A DNA stretch of 64,000 bases from Mesobacillus subterraneus (GCF_003937825.1 NZ_RSFW01000013.1:62001-126000); one strand, 5' to 3'; counted from the first letter of the stretch, positions 25,894 through 35,151 are shown. Program-made: numbers and translations. The notes: generated by a model from the letters alone, not told the origin.

Positions 25894-27111
25894 CTATCTT
25901 GTAAGAAAATATCGGAACAATCCGTCATACAATCCTTTTGCAGCTTTTTTCTGATAGGTTGAGGTTGCAACGAGCTTTTCCTCAGTTGGATTCGATAGGA
26001 AACCGAGCTCCACCAGTGCAGCTGGCTGGCTGTTATCGCGGAGCACATGATAGTTTCCATACTTGGATCCCATATTCCTCAGTTGAGTTGAAGAAGCCAG
26101 AAAGCTTTGGATCGTATTGGCCAGCGGTGCATCCTTTGAACTGTTGTAATAGAAGGTCATGACTCCACTGCTTGTTGAAGAATAAGCATTATAATGAAGG
26201 CTTAAAAATGCATGCGCCTTGTTATTATTGCTGATGTTCACACGCTGTGTCAGGCTCAGGTAAATGTCTGAACCTCTCGTTAAAATGACTTTCGCTCCAG
26301 CATTCTCCAATAAAGGTTTAAGCTCCAGAGCCGTTCTCAGTGTCAGCGTCTTTTCCAGATAGGTTACGCCCCTCGTACCAGGATCATAGCCTCCATGGCC
26401 GGGATCGAGTACAATTACCTTCCCTTTTAGAACCGTATTCGGGTCGCGGACAAGCGTTCCGGAAACCCAGCCAATGACGCCATTTGCATCCTTCACTTTT
26501 ACCCAGCCATTACTCTCCTCAAGCTGGTCCAGGAACATTCCCATATTGGCTGTATAAAGGATGGGATAAGATGTACCTGGGCCCTTACGAATATTAGTGT
26601 TGGCCTTAAGAACAACCTTGGACACGACAGCTGCAGGTTTCTGCTTGGAAACATAGGAGCTTGCTACCCAACCTGTTTTATTGAGGGTAGATGCATATAC
26701 TTTCAGCCACGTTCCATCGTTTCCATAAACTTTTACGGAAGTACCATTCGGTAAAGTCCCGATCACACTCCCCCCAGGAGCGCTGCGAAAGTTTAGGTTC
26801 GTAGCCGTTATATAGCCTGTCCAGGTTGTCGCAGTGATGTATTGCGATGAAACCCAGCCTTTCAATGAGCCGTATGCGATTCTCGACCAGCCATTTTTCT
26901 GTTCATAAACAGTCACAACCTGACTTTTCGTGAGTTTTCCAACAATGGAATAGGTTGTGCCTGGTTGCGAACGGACATTCAGCACATCAGCACTGACACT
27001 GGCCTGAAATGTATAAGCTGCCTCTGTTCGACCCGCATGGAAAGATAATGTGAATGAAAAAAGGACCAGAAAACACAGTAGCAATTTACTAAAAGAAGCG
27101 ACTTTCAACAA
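25894..27111 (-). CDS. N-acetylmuramoyl-L-alanine amidase with three SH3b domains
   Basis: Secreted zinc amidase of 405 residues that cuts between MurNAc and L-Ala. A signal peptide (1 to about 31) is followed by three bacterial SH3 domains at about 33-92, 96-155 and 163-222 (LNVRSQPG, LNFRSAPG, TNIRKGPG), then an Amidase_3 domain at about 231-403 with zinc ligands in LDPGHGG, SLHYNA and the catalytic Glu in ALVELGFLSN. The start is TTG behind AAGGTGGG. It stands alone; 27112-27289 holds its promoter region with nothing recognisable. Confidence 0.93.
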   Translation of the reverse strand: MLKVASFSKLLLCFLVLFSFTLSFHAGRTEAAYTFQASVSADVLNVRSQPGTTYSIVGKLTKSQVVTVYEQKNGWSRIAYGSLKGWVSSQYITATTWTGYITATNLNFRSAPGGSVIGTLPNGTSVKVYGNDGTWLKVYASTLNKTGWVASSYVSKQKPAAVVSKVVLKANTNIRKGPGTSYPILYTANMGMFLDQLEESNGWVKVKDANGVIGWVSGTLVRDPNTVLKGKVIVLDPGHGGYDPGTRGVTYLEKTLTLRTALELKPLLENAGAKVILTRGSDIYLSLTQRVNISNNNKAHAFLSLHYNAYSSTSSGVMTFYYNSSKDAPLANTIQSFLASSTQLRNMGSKYGNYHVLRDNSQPAALVELGFLSNPTEEKLVATSTYQKKAAKGLYDGLFRYFLTR

Positions 27112-27289
27112 ATTTTCCCACCTTTTGTCTATTTTTGTCTAATACGAGAAGTCATTTCCACTATAAACCATTACTGGTAACGGTAAGAGTGTAAAAAGAC
27201 CCTAATATAGATGGTGGAATAAATTAACAAGGTAAGTTTTTTAGAATAATAAAAGAGTACCTATATAGGCACTCTTAATGAGTTAATAA

Positions 27290-27985
27290 TTAGAATTTTA
27301 TCTCCGACCAATCGAACAAAATGCCAGGATCCACTTTCCGATCGGGGGCATATTCGTTATGGCCAATAATGTGTTTTCTGTCTTTTTTAATCTGCTTGTT
27401 CCGTGACAGGATATCATCAAGCAATTGGTTAAGAGCTTTGTATTGTTCGTCGGTGTACCCGAAATGCTCAGTAGAGATTTTTTGATATTGTTCTGCTGTC
27501 AGCATTGTCAGCATTTCCTCTTCCGTGCCAACCGCCATTAGTTCAATGCCAATGGAGTGATTATTCAGACGGTCATTATAATCCGGGAAATCAAACAACC
27601 CGCCTTTACCTGCATGGCGTGCCCTTCGGGTCTCCGGCATCAGATAATAAATCTGTCCCTGACGGTCAATCATATAATGAGGAGCGACATCATACTCGAT
27701 AAAAATATTACGAATCTCTTCATATAGAAAAGGGTCCTCAGGATTCACCGCTGCATTGCTGATAAAGTGCAGGACAATGTGCGTAGGTGTTTCGCTGCGA
27801 GGGACAAAGTTCATATTCGGCATGAAATCCTTAATTACGGGCAATTGGGGTACGGTTAAATCGATTCTAGGCTTATCTGTATCAACCTTAACCTTTGTCG
27901 CAGCTTCCTCCGCAATCTTACCCGAACAGCCCGACACAAGAAGTATGAATAAAAGCATAACTGCCAGTGATAACTTACTGTTCAT
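27290..27985 (-). CDS. Lipoprotein N-acetylmuramoyl-L-alanine amidase (Amidase_2)
   Basis: Amidase of the T7-lysozyme/PGRP fold, 231 residues, anchored by a lipobox LVSGC. Zinc-site residues appear in THIVLHFISN, the His-bearing HIIGHNEYAPDRKVDPG, and YMIDRQGQIYYL is the family core. I chose ATG 27985 because GGGGGAG is 5 bp upstream; an in-frame ATG six codons earlier would cover this site. Similar proteins act in cell-wall turnover or recycling. Confidence 0.88.
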   Translation of the reverse strand: MNSKLSLAVMLLFILLVSGCSGKIAEEAATKVKVDTDKPRIDLTVPQLPVIKDFMPNMNFVPRSETPTHIVLHFISNAAVNPEDPFLYEEIRNIFIEYDVAPHYMIDRQGQIYYLMPETRRARHAGKGGLFDFPDYNDRLNNHSIGIELMAVGTEEEMLTMLTAEQYQKISTEHFGYTDEQYKALNQLLDDILSRNKQIKKDRKHIIGHNEYAPDRKVDPGILFDWSEIKF

Positions 27986-28187
27986 TGTTCTCCCCCAAAA
28001 CATCTTCTACCATTACTAATTCTCTTAAGGTAACTAAAATCCTTTTAACTTACGAAAAACAAGATAGATTTCGTTTGTAACGCAAAAATAGGACTAAAGT
28101 ATTCCACATTATTCCACTATCAGTAATAATAGAATACGATTACAATACACTTGTAATATATTTGAAAATTTAGGAGGAAGTATTATC

Positions 28188-29375
28188 TTGAAGCGGTTTT
28201 TATCTATTATGTTGGCCATTGCATTGTCACTCGGTACCTTGCCATTAGGAGCATTTGCAGCTGTAGATCCAAAGAGCCAGGAATTCCAGAATTACCTGAC
28301 GGAAATTGGCATGACAGAGAGTGAGTTTGTCACATATCTAAAGGATGTCCAGGAAGCAACACTTAATGATTTTGATAATCTAGAAGAATTAAAGTATATT
28401 CTAGGACCCTTAGTCGATGACCAGAACTTGCAAGAAATGCTCACTGATCTAGAAATTACAGAAGAAGAATTAAACAAGTTGCTTGAAGAAAACGGAAAGA
28501 CATTGGACCAATACTCCTTCATTGGTGACTTGTATTTCGATGTGACAAATTGGCTTTATCCTGAAACACAAACACCGATTACAGATGAAAACCTGAAGAT
28601 CCTTCTTGAAGATTTCGGCTTTGCTTCAAAAAAAGAGCTTGAATCATTTTTAAAAGAGTATGATGACTCAATCAAAAATTATCAGTTTATTGAAGAACTG
28701 GAATCTGCTGTAGCTGGCTACTACTTAGCCCAGGCTGAGGAAGAATTGATGGCCGCTATGGACTCACTTGGCCTTACGATGGAAGAAACAGAAAGGCTAG
28801 CCAACTACTTCGTTTCCTTAATGGAAGATCCAAATTTCAACGAAGAAACATTTATGGTATCATTGGAAAACATCAGCAACCGCTTAATGAACTTTGCTGA
28901 TTTTGATAGTGCTTCTGACCTTACGCCTGAACAAATTGCTGAATTCATTGCTATTTGGGATGATCTTTTGAACCTTTTAAACCTTAAAGTAGAATACTAT
29001 CTTTTAAAAGACGGTAAGGAAACTCCTATCTCCTTCGCTACTTTAATTCAAATGGATGATATCGGCGGCGCCGATTTGTTAATCAAAATCTACACAAAAT
29101 CTGGCGAGTTTTTAGTAGATATGATCATTACAAAGGAAATGTTCGGATCTGATTTTGTTGAAGAAACAGGCAAAAACCTTAAAGATACCAAAAAAGCAGC
29201 AGAAGAAGTAAAAAAAGCAGTGGATAAGGTCCCTGCCACAGCACCGGCTAAGACAGTAAATGGCGGCAAGCTTCCAAACACTGCTTCTGACTATCTGCAA
29301 AACACAATGGCTGGCCTTGTAATTGTTCTGCTCGGAGCCTTAGTATTCAGGAAAGTGAAGACAAGACGTGCGTAG
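28188..29375 (+). CDS. Processed acidic surface protein with LPxTA sorting signal
   Basis: Cell-wall-anchored protein of 395 residues. A signal peptide (to about 24) precedes a strongly acidic helical region containing three repeats of roughly 55-60 residues (GMTESEFVTYL, LEITEEELNKLL, GFASKKELESFL, each followed by a Y/F-x-FI-x-EL type helix). Then a Lys/Ala-rich stalk, the sorting motif LPNTA, a hydrophobic helix and the tail KVKTRRA. The start is TTG with AGGAGG 10 bp upstream. It overlaps the sortase gene by 8 bp, so the two are co-made. Ligand or role unknown. Confidence 0.85.
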   Translation: MKRFLSIMLAIALSLGTLPLGAFAAVDPKSQEFQNYLTEIGMTESEFVTYLKDVQEATLNDFDNLEELKYILGPLVDDQNLQEMLTDLEITEEELNKLLEENGKTLDQYSFIGDLYFDVTNWLYPETQTPITDENLKILLEDFGFASKKELESFLKEYDDSIKNYQFIEELESAVAGYYLAQAEEELMAAMDSLGLTMEETERLANYFVSLMEDPNFNEETFMVSLENISNRLMNFADFDSASDLTPEQIAEFIAIWDDLLNLLNLKVEYYLLKDGKETPISFATLIQMDDIGGADLLIKIYTKSGEFLVDMIITKEMFGSDFVEETGKNLKDTKKAAEEVKKAVDKVPATAPAKTVNGGKLPNTASDYLQNTMAGLVIVLLGALVFRKVKTRRA

Positions 29376-29988
29376 GAATAGAAAGAAAAGAAGAACCAGA
29401 AATGTGGTTCTTCTTTCCTTGTCCCTTGTAATAATCGTATCTGGGATTTGGTTCAGCGGGACAAATGCCTACAAGTTCATGAAAGGCTACTGGCTGTTCA
29501 AGACTGGGGCTAAAACCGAGCTGGCATCCGCCCATGAAGCAATACAAAAGGTTGTAAAAAAGAAAGAGCTTTACGCCCAACGGCCTAAAAAAGGCGAAAT
29601 GATGGGTAACTTAACCATTCCTAAAATAAAAGCGAACCTGCCAATCTACCATGGAACAGACGAAGATGAGCTCGAAAAAGGGGTAGGCCACTTTGCAGGC
29701 AGTGTCCTTCCAGGCGAGAGGGACAACTCCGTCCTTTCCGGCCATCGAGATACCGTTTTTCGCAAGCTTGGTGAAGTAGGCAAAGGCGACCTGCTCGTCG
29801 TCACCACCGAGGCCGGAACCTTTACCTACAAAGTAAGGAAAGTAAGAATCGTAGACGCTGACGATAGAACGGTCATCGTGCCAACACCACGCCCCACACT
29901 AACCGTCAGCACCTGCTACCCATTCGACTATATCGGCGACGCACCGGAACGATACATCCTCGTCGCAGACCTGGTCGATGTAAATTGA
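29368..29988 (+). CDS. Class D sortase
   Basis: Membrane-bound transpeptidase of 206 residues that should attach the LPNTA protein to the wall. One N-terminal membrane helix (VVLLSLSLVIIVSGIWF), then the sortase barrel with catalytic His in LSGHRDTVF, Cys in VSTCYPFDYIG and Arg in APERYIL. The GTG start overlaps the preceding gene. Its own stop codon is immediately followed by an inverted repeat that can act as terminator. Confidence 0.93.
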   Translation: MRRNRKKRRTRNVVLLSLSLVIIVSGIWFSGTNAYKFMKGYWLFKTGAKTELASAHEAIQKVVKKKELYAQRPKKGEMMGNLTIPKIKANLPIYHGTDEDELEKGVGHFAGSVLPGERDNSVLSGHRDTVFRKLGEVGKGDLLVVTTEAGTFTYKVRKVRIVDADDRTVIVPTPRPTLTVSTCYPFDYIGDAPERYILVADLVDVN

Positions 29989-30044
29989 AACAGAGGGACG
30001 GTTCTTGCGTTTTTCGAAACGCAAGAACCGCCCCTCTGTTTTTT
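29988..30044. repeat. Dispersed inverted repeat, copy A
   Basis: AACAGAGGGACGGTTC + TTGCGTTT arm, ttcg loop, and the complementary arm with one mismatch, then a T-run. It abuts the sortase TGA stop and the end of the convergent gene at 30046, so it can serve as bidirectional terminator. Confidence 0.85.
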
Positions 30045-30045
30045 C

Positions 30046-30510
30046 TTATCTTTTTGTCCTGTCACTGACAATCTGTTTTAATGTTGTATTGAAAACGGGA
30101 AAATCTTTTTTTGAGATTACATAGTAAGTTGGAATATGAATAGATTCCCCATCCTTTATATTTAGTACGAATGCAGGTGTCTTAATTCCTAAGTATCCTG
30201 TTGGTATGTCATTTTCTACTTCAACTTTTTTTATAGTGTCCAGCTTAATTGTTTTGTCCCTGATTATAATATTTTCCTTATCGTAACGGAACATCTGTTT
30301 ATTCTTAATTAAAAGGATCATAAGCATCAAGAGCATTCTGCCAAAAAACAAAATTCCCATTATACCTGCAACAACAGAGATGATCTTCCTGCCGGTAGGA
30401 GCTTCCAGATACATACTTGCGAGGATTAGTGCCACTCCAGATACGATAAAAAGTAGGCAAATTGAAATGCGCCCAATTATGGTAGCCGTACGGTATTTTA
30501 CTATTTTCAT
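30046..30510 (-). CDS. Two-helix membrane protein with PH-like domain
   Basis: Protein of 154 residues with two hydrophobic helices at about 12-35 and 40-68, followed by a beta-rich cytoplasmic part (KENIIIRDKTIKLDTIKKVEVE, then AFVLNIKDGESIHIPTYYV) that resembles bacterial PH-type domains. No known family is assigned. I chose ATG 30510 because AAGGTGG ends 6 bp before it; other in-frame starts up to 30525 lie on or too near that site. It stands alone. Confidence 0.6.
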   Translation of the reverse strand: MKIVKYRTATIIGRISICLLFIVSGVALILASMYLEAPTGRKIISVVAGIMGILFFGRMLLMLMILLIKNKQMFRYDKENIIIRDKTIKLDTIKKVEVENDIPTGYLGIKTPAFVLNIKDGESIHIPTYYVISKKDFPVFNTTLKQIVSDRTKR

Positions 30511-30606
30511 CATATCCACCTTCAATATTTCAAAAATTCTTCTTGCAAAGCTAAACCCTATCCATCATTATCCTACTATTTCCAAACAAATATCGGCACA
30601 GAAGAG

Positions 30607-30630
30607 TTTCGACAAATTTCGAATGGGACC
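30607..30630. repeat. Dispersed repeat with 0A-box-like core, copy 2
   Basis: TTTCGACAAATTTCGAATGG followed by GACC; near-copy of 5279-5302. The stretch 30511-30852 also contains a half copy of the inverted repeat family at 30698 and the promoter region of the 5'-nucleotidase gene. Confidence 0.4.
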
Positions 30631-30697
30631 TATCTTCACTAAAGGTCACCCAAAAAGAAAGATGGGACTCTAAAATTCGAAAAGGGGCCTCCCAATT

Positions 30698-30725
30698 AAA
30701 CACTAGAACCGTCCCTGTGTTTTGT
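30698..30725. repeat. Dispersed repeat, half copy B
   Basis: AAACACTAGAACCGTCCC + TGTGTTT: only the right arm of the family seen at 29988, 44462, 54128 and 55383. Confidence 0.6.
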
Positions 30726-30852
30726 TAAATATTATGAATTTAATGTAAAATTCACCCGTTCTTAATCAAATTTGATAGAATAATGGTAGTGTGCTACTTA
30801 ATTACTATTTTAGTAGTACCACAAATTATTTTTAATTTTAGGGAGGGTCAAA

Positions 30853-32487
30853 ATGAATTACCAGAACAGGTTTTATCGTAAAGTTTTGTCGGTAGTTGCT
30901 TCTGCTGCTCTTTTGGCATCAGTAGCGGTACCTGCAGTAGCTGCAAAAGAGAAGCATGTTAGCCCAGACAAGCCATTTGAGCTTACCATCATGCATACAA
31001 ATGATACTCACGCACATTTAGACACTGTGGCTAAACGCGTTTCAGCTATCAAGCAGGTACGCGGGGAAAGCGCTAACAGCCTATTATTGGACGCTGGGGA
31101 TGTTTTCTCTGGAACTCTTTATTTCAACGAGTATGAAGGACTTGCAGACCTGGAGTTCATGAACCTTGTTGGCTATGATGCTATGACATTTGGAAACCAT
31201 GAGTTTGACAAAGGAACAGCGACGCTTGCTAATTTTGTTAAAGATGCAAAATTCCCATTTGTCAGTGCAAACGTAGACGTTAAAAAAGACAAAAATCTAA
31301 AAAAATATGCTAAAAATAAATACGCTTCAAAGCCAAAAGATGGTGAAATCTACAAAGGCATCGTTAAAGAAATTAACGGTGAGAAAGTAGGAATCTTCGG
31401 TCTCACAACAGCTGAAACTGTAGAAATCTCCAGCCCTGGAGAAGATGTCAAGTTCACAGACTACATTGAAGAGGCAAAAGCTGCAGTCGAAGCTTTCGAA
31501 AAGCAAGGCATCAATAAAATCATTGCCCTGACACATATTGGCTTGAATGATGGCGGCGGCGATAATGACCTGACACTGGCTGAAGCTGTAGATGGGATCG
31601 ATGTAATCGTCGGCGGCCACACTCACGTTCAGTTGAATGCACCACTTGTAGTAGAGGCCGGTAAAGAACCTACAGTCATTGTTCAGGCGAATGAGTATGG
31701 AAAATTCCTCGGTACTCTGGATGTTACATTCGATAAAAAAGGAAAAGTAACCGAATATGCTGGGAAGTTGTTAGACGTTAATGGTTATCCAGAGGATTTG
31801 GAAGCTGCACAAATCCTGAATACTAAATACAAGCCTGCGGTTGATGAAATGAAAAAAACCGTTATCGGAAAAACGACTGTCGATCTAGTTGGCGGCAATC
31901 CTGCAGCCAGAACTGGTGAAACCAATCTTGGAAACCTGATTACAGACGGAATGCTAGCAAAAGCGAAAACCATTAATCCAAACACGGTGATCGCAGTCCA
32001 GAATGGCGGCGGAATTCGCACATCCGTTTCTGCTGGAGACATCACTCTGGCGAAGGTATTGGAAGTTATGCCATTCGGAAACTCTTTAGGCATTATGCAG
32101 TTAAAAGGTGCTGAAATTAAAGAAGCTTTGGAGCATAGCGTAAGTCTTGCCCCAAAAGCGAACGGCGCATTTCTTCAAGTATCAGGCCTAAAGTTTGAGT
32201 ACAACAGCAGTCTTCCATCTGGCCAGAGAGTAGTTTCTGTTGAAGTAAAAGAAGATGGCGTAAATTACGTCAGCCTGGATGCAAACAAGACTTATACAGT
32301 AGCAACAAACACTTTCACTGCTAAAGGTGGAGACGGATATACTGTCTTTGCAAAAGCCTACAATGAAGGTCGTGTCAGTGAACCTGGCTTTGTTGATTGG
32401 GAGATATTCACTGAATATGTTCAGTCACAAGATCAAAAAACCGTGAGTCCTGCTGTAGAAGGAAGAATTGTTGGTATAGCAAATTAA
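30853..32487 (+). CDS. Secreted 5'-nucleotidase / UDP-sugar hydrolase
   Basis: Exported metallophosphatase of 544 residues. A signal peptide (to about 32, VAA-KE) is followed by the calcineurin-like domain with metal ligands in MHTNDTHAHLD, LLDAGDVF, TFGNHEFD, ALTHIGLN and VGGHTHV, then the 5'-nucleotidase C-terminal domain (NGGGIRTSVSAGDIT, near residues 375-400; substrate stacking region at GGDGYTVF). It would salvage phosphate and nucleosides outside the cell. No wall-anchor motif is present. GGGAGG precedes the ATG. Confidence 0.94.
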   Translation: MNYQNRFYRKVLSVVASAALLASVAVPAVAAKEKHVSPDKPFELTIMHTNDTHAHLDTVAKRVSAIKQVRGESANSLLLDAGDVFSGTLYFNEYEGLADLEFMNLVGYDAMTFGNHEFDKGTATLANFVKDAKFPFVSANVDVKKDKNLKKYAKNKYASKPKDGEIYKGIVKEINGEKVGIFGLTTAETVEISSPGEDVKFTDYIEEAKAAVEAFEKQGINKIIALTHIGLNDGGGDNDLTLAEAVDGIDVIVGGHTHVQLNAPLVVEAGKEPTVIVQANEYGKFLGTLDVTFDKKGKVTEYAGKLLDVNGYPEDLEAAQILNTKYKPAVDEMKKTVIGKTTVDLVGGNPAARTGETNLGNLITDGMLAKAKTINPNTVIAVQNGGGIRTSVSAGDITLAKVLEVMPFGNSLGIMQLKGAEIKEALEHSVSLAPKANGAFLQVSGLKFEYNSSLPSGQRVVSVEVKEDGVNYVSLDANKTYTVATNTFTAKGGDGYTVFAKAYNEGRVSEPGFVDWEIFTEYVQSQDQKTVSPAVEGRIVGIAN

Positions 32488-32496
32488 TAATTAATG

Positions 32497-32528
32497 CCCA
32501 GCCACAGAGCTTTGTGGCTGGGTATTTT
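32497..32528 (+). terminator. Rho-independent terminator
   Basis: CCCAGCCACA / TGTGGCTGGG stem then TATTTT, after the 5'-nucleotidase gene. Confidence 0.85.
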
Positions 32529-32646
32529 AATGGAAGCTAAATACATTCTCATCCGCTAATATTATAGAACTCTCAACTCATCTCTTTAACCTGTCAATCA
32601 AAGCATGCTATAAAGCCCCTACATCCTAATTAAGGGCAAGGAGAAA

Positions 32647-32669
32647 TCCCTGGCCGAAAAAGCCAGGGA
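32647..32669 (-). terminator. Terminator of the SGNH hydrolase gene
   Basis: TCCCTGGC / GCCAGGGA stem 7 bp after the stop; the T-run is poor. Confidence 0.5.
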
Positions 32670-32675
32670 CCACAA

Positions 32676-33398
32676 TTAATTTAAACTTCTATCAATCGCT
32701 TTCCAAAACTCCTTTGCTACAATTCTATAGCCTTCCTCGCTGAGGTGGATATCATTTGGATTTGGAAGGTAAGTTTCGAAATGCTTGGCAATCACCTTCT
32801 CTGTTGGAACAAAAGTATCTCCATTGATTTTTGCAATGGTTTCAATCGTTTGATTCAAGGCTCCCAGCATTGGTCTAAGGGAAGCTTGCTGTTCTTCCGG
32901 AAGGTATGGGAAGGGGTTATAGTATCCCATTACATAAACATCAGCATGGGGATTTAATTCGTCGATCGTTTTTAAAATAAGGAACAAGTTACTCTGCACT
33001 TCTCCCAATGCTGACTGGATCTTAGCAGGATCATTCGTCTTAATTGCCCGTAAAAGATCATTGGCTCCTATATCCATCGTGATTACTTCAGCACCTCTTA
33101 TGGATTGTTTGACATCTTCCCTGGTCAGGACATCCTTTAAAAGCTGGGCAGAAACATATCCAGGAACCCCATGATTGTCTAAATCCCCAGTATACTGAGA
33201 TTGTTCAAATCTGGACTTTAAAAACTCCCCATATCCGGGACCTTTTTCACCATATGGAGTCCATCCTGCGGCTAAGGAGTCTCCAAGGACGACTAAATCT
33301 GCCACCTTCTTTTCGGGTTTTGCCATCACGCCACCCGGCAGGCCTACCAGCAATGATCCAGCGATCAAGAAACCGGTAATCTTTTTTGATAGAAACAT
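32676..33398 (-). CDS. Secreted SGNH/GDSL-family hydrolase
   Basis: Exported esterase or lipase-like enzyme of 240 residues with a signal peptide to about residue 27. The SGNH blocks are visible: Ser in VVLGDSLAAGW, Gly in HGVPGYVS, Asn in MDIGANDLL and the catalytic Asp-His in NPNDIHLSEEGY. The substrate is unknown; relatives are annotated as lysophospholipase-like or spore-germination lipase-like. It stands alone. Confidence 0.88.
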   Translation of the reverse strand: MFLSKKITGFLIAGSLLVGLPGGVMAKPEKKVADLVVLGDSLAAGWTPYGEKGPGYGEFLKSRFEQSQYTGDLDNHGVPGYVSAQLLKDVLTREDVKQSIRGAEVITMDIGANDLLRAIKTNDPAKIQSALGEVQSNLFLILKTIDELNPHADVYVMGYYNPFPYLPEEQQASLRPMLGALNQTIETIAKINGDTFVPTEKVIAKHFETYLPNPNDIHLSEEGYRIVAKEFWKAIDRSLN

Positions 33399-33526
33399 TT
33401 AGATTCCACCCCATTCGTTCTTTATTAAGTACAGTTCAATTTTAACAGAATCCATGAACAAAAGGTAGAATATTCAGTTAATTATTCCGTTTTAGAACCT
33501 ATACTAATATGAAGAAGCTTTCCCGT

Positions 33527-33561
33527 GGATAGCGGACACTGATAAAAAGTGCCACTATCCG
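33527..33561 (-). terminator. Hairpin downstream of the uronate operon
   Basis: GGATAGTGGCACT / AGTGTCCGCTATCC (minus strand) with one mismatch and a bulge and a T-rich loop, 66 bp past the hxlA stop. Likely 3' end of the operon, though it lacks a trailing T-run. Confidence 0.45.
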
Positions 33562-33626
33562 GGGTAGAGTTCACATATAGTTGCATGTTTTGTTTCGTAA
33601 AAACCTTTGAGTGGTGACAGAAACTC

Positions 33627-34247
33627 TTATATAAAATCTCTTATCTTTCTGCTCTCTTCGCCAGGGTCACTGCTTCCAGTAATTGCACTTCCGACAATGG
33701 CAATATCAACGACACTATTCTTCAAGGAACCTATGGTTTTATCAGAAATTCCTCCTGCAATAGCAACCTCAATATTATCAAGGCCATCTACCAAATGGTA
33801 AAGTGACGGATCTGCCAGCGCCCCTTCCTTCTGCATGTCTTTTCCTACATGCAGGCAAAATAGGTCGACTCCCAGCTCATGAAGTTCCCGAACGCGCTCC
33901 CTGTCGGTAACACCCAGCAAATCTATCATGATCCTCTTTCCGTACTGTTGGGCGACCTCAAGTGTTTCAGCGACAGTCTTGTTATGCGAGAAAGCCATAA
34001 CCGTAATAATATCGGCTCCTGCTTCAAAGGCTTGCTTCGCTTCATGCCGGCCTGCATCACAGGTTTTCATGTCGGCCACAACAGTGTTATGAGGATAGGC
34101 TTCATTGATTTCGCGAACAATTTCCATACCATATTCCTTTATTACACCTGTACCTATTTCGATCCATTCGATATTGTCTGCAGTCTTTTCCAAAATAGAA
34201 AAGCATTGTTCCTTTGTTAATCGGTCAAGTGCAAGCTGAATCTTCAT
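33627..34247 (-). CDS. hxlA: 3-hexulose-6-phosphate synthase-like (HUMPS family)
   Basis: TIM-barrel enzyme of 206 residues of the orotidine-5'-phosphate decarboxylase suprafamily. The D-x-K-x-x-D signature is VADMKTCDAG, followed by FEAGADIITV, as in HxlA and 3-keto-L-gulonate-6-phosphate decarboxylases. FCLHVGKDMQ resembles the HTGYDLQ of B. subtilis HxlA. HxlA condenses formaldehyde with ribulose 5-phosphate, or runs backwards. It is the last gene of the uronate operon, separated by a hairpin, with its natural partner hxlB nine genes upstream. A decarboxylase role on a keto-hexonate phosphate is the main alternative. Confidence 0.8.
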   Translation of the reverse strand: MKIQLALDRLTKEQCFSILEKTADNIEWIEIGTGVIKEYGMEIVREINEAYPHNTVVADMKTCDAGRHEAKQAFEAGADIITVMAFSHNKTVAETLEVAQQYGKRIMIDLLGVTDRERVRELHELGVDLFCLHVGKDMQKEGALADPSLYHLVDGLDNIEVAIAGGISDKTIGSLKNSVVDIAIVGSAITGSSDPGEESRKIRDFI

Positions 34248-34263
34248 AGCTGCCTCCTAAAAT

Positions 34264-34304
34264 AGCAAACATCCACAAGAAATGCTTCTCGTGGATGTTT
34301 TGCT
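34264..34304 (-). terminator. Intercistronic hairpin before hxlA
   Basis: AGCAAAACATCCAC / GTGGATGTTTGCT pairing with a weak U-rich tail between uxuB and hxlA; likely partial terminator or processing site. Confidence 0.6.
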
Positions 34305-34314
34305 TTATATCATT

Positions 34315-35151
34315 TTAAACTCCTGAATAAGCCATAAATCCGCCATCCACCGGCACGGTTACACCCGTCACAAACCCTGAGTATTCTTCATCTGTCAGCC
34401 ACAGAAGTGCGCCAAGCAGGTCTTTCGGCTGGCCAAAGCGCTTCATTGGCGTATGGGCGATGATTTTCTTGGAACGGTCTGTATGTGTTCCGTCTTCGTT
34501 GAGAAGCAGGTTGCGGTTTTGCGATGTCAGGAAAAACCCTGGTGCAATCGCATTGACCCGCATGCCTGTTTCGGCGAAATGGACGGCCATCCACATCGTG
34601 AAGTTGTTGATTGCCGATTTGGCTGCACTGTAGGCAGGCACCTTCGTCATCGGCGAGTATGCGCTCATCGATGAAACGTTGATGATGACGGGAGCTTCCT
34701 GTTTCAGCAGCTCCTTGCCAAACACCTGGCATGTCAAAAAAGTTCCGATGAAGTTCGTATCAAACACTTTAGAGAATCCGGAAGCATCCATATCGAAAAA
34801 GGATTTCTCTGTTGATTCCTCATCATACTTCTCCACTGCCGTAATCGCGTCAGGATGATTCCCGCCTGCGCCATTAATCAAAATATCGACACTGCCAAAC
34901 TCGGAAACTACCTGATCTTTTGCCGCTTCAAGGGAGGCACCGTCAAGTACGTCTGCCGCAACTGCAATCGCTGACCCGCCAGCTTCGTTGATTTCTGCTG
35001 CGATGGCCTCGCCTTTTTCCGCAGTGCGGTTCAGAATCGCAACTTTGACGCCATGCCTTGCAAGCTCTCGTGCCATTTCGGAGCAAAGCACTCCGCTTCC
35101 TCCAGTAATGACGGCTGTCTTACCATTCAGATTTTCATGGATCGGAAACAT
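34315..35151 (-). CDS. uxuB: D-mannonate oxidoreductase (SDR type)
   Basis: NAD(P)-dependent interconversion of D-fructuronate and D-mannonate. It is a short-chain dehydrogenase of 278 residues, the same length as B. subtilis UxuB (YjmF). Cofactor motif TGGSGVLCSEMA, NGAGGNHPD, and catalytic Ser/Tyr/Lys in NVSSMSAYSPMTKVPAYSAAK. ATG 35151 has AGGAGGGAT just upstream. It follows uxuA by 10 bp, the next enzyme in the pathway. Confidence 0.9.
   Translation of the reverse strand: MFPIHENLNGKTAVITGGSGVLCSEMARELARHGVKVAILNRTAEKGEAIAAEINEAGGSAIAVAADVLDGASLEAAKDQVVSEFGSVDILINGAGGNHPDAITAVEKYDEESTEKSFFDMDASGFSKVFDTNFIGTFLTCQVFGKELLKQEAPVIINVSSMSAYSPMTKVPAYSAAKSAINNFTMWMAVHFAETGMRVNAIAPGFFLTSQNRNLLLNEDGTHTDRSKKIIAHTPMKRFGQPKDLLGALLWLTDEEYSGFVTGVTVPVDGGFMAYSGV

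Noticed and set aside
33627-34247. Orotidine 5'-phosphate decarboxylase (pyrF)
   Set aside because: The DMKTCD signature and operon context fit the hexulose-phosphate synthase / keto-gulonate-phosphate decarboxylase branch, not pyrimidine synthesis.
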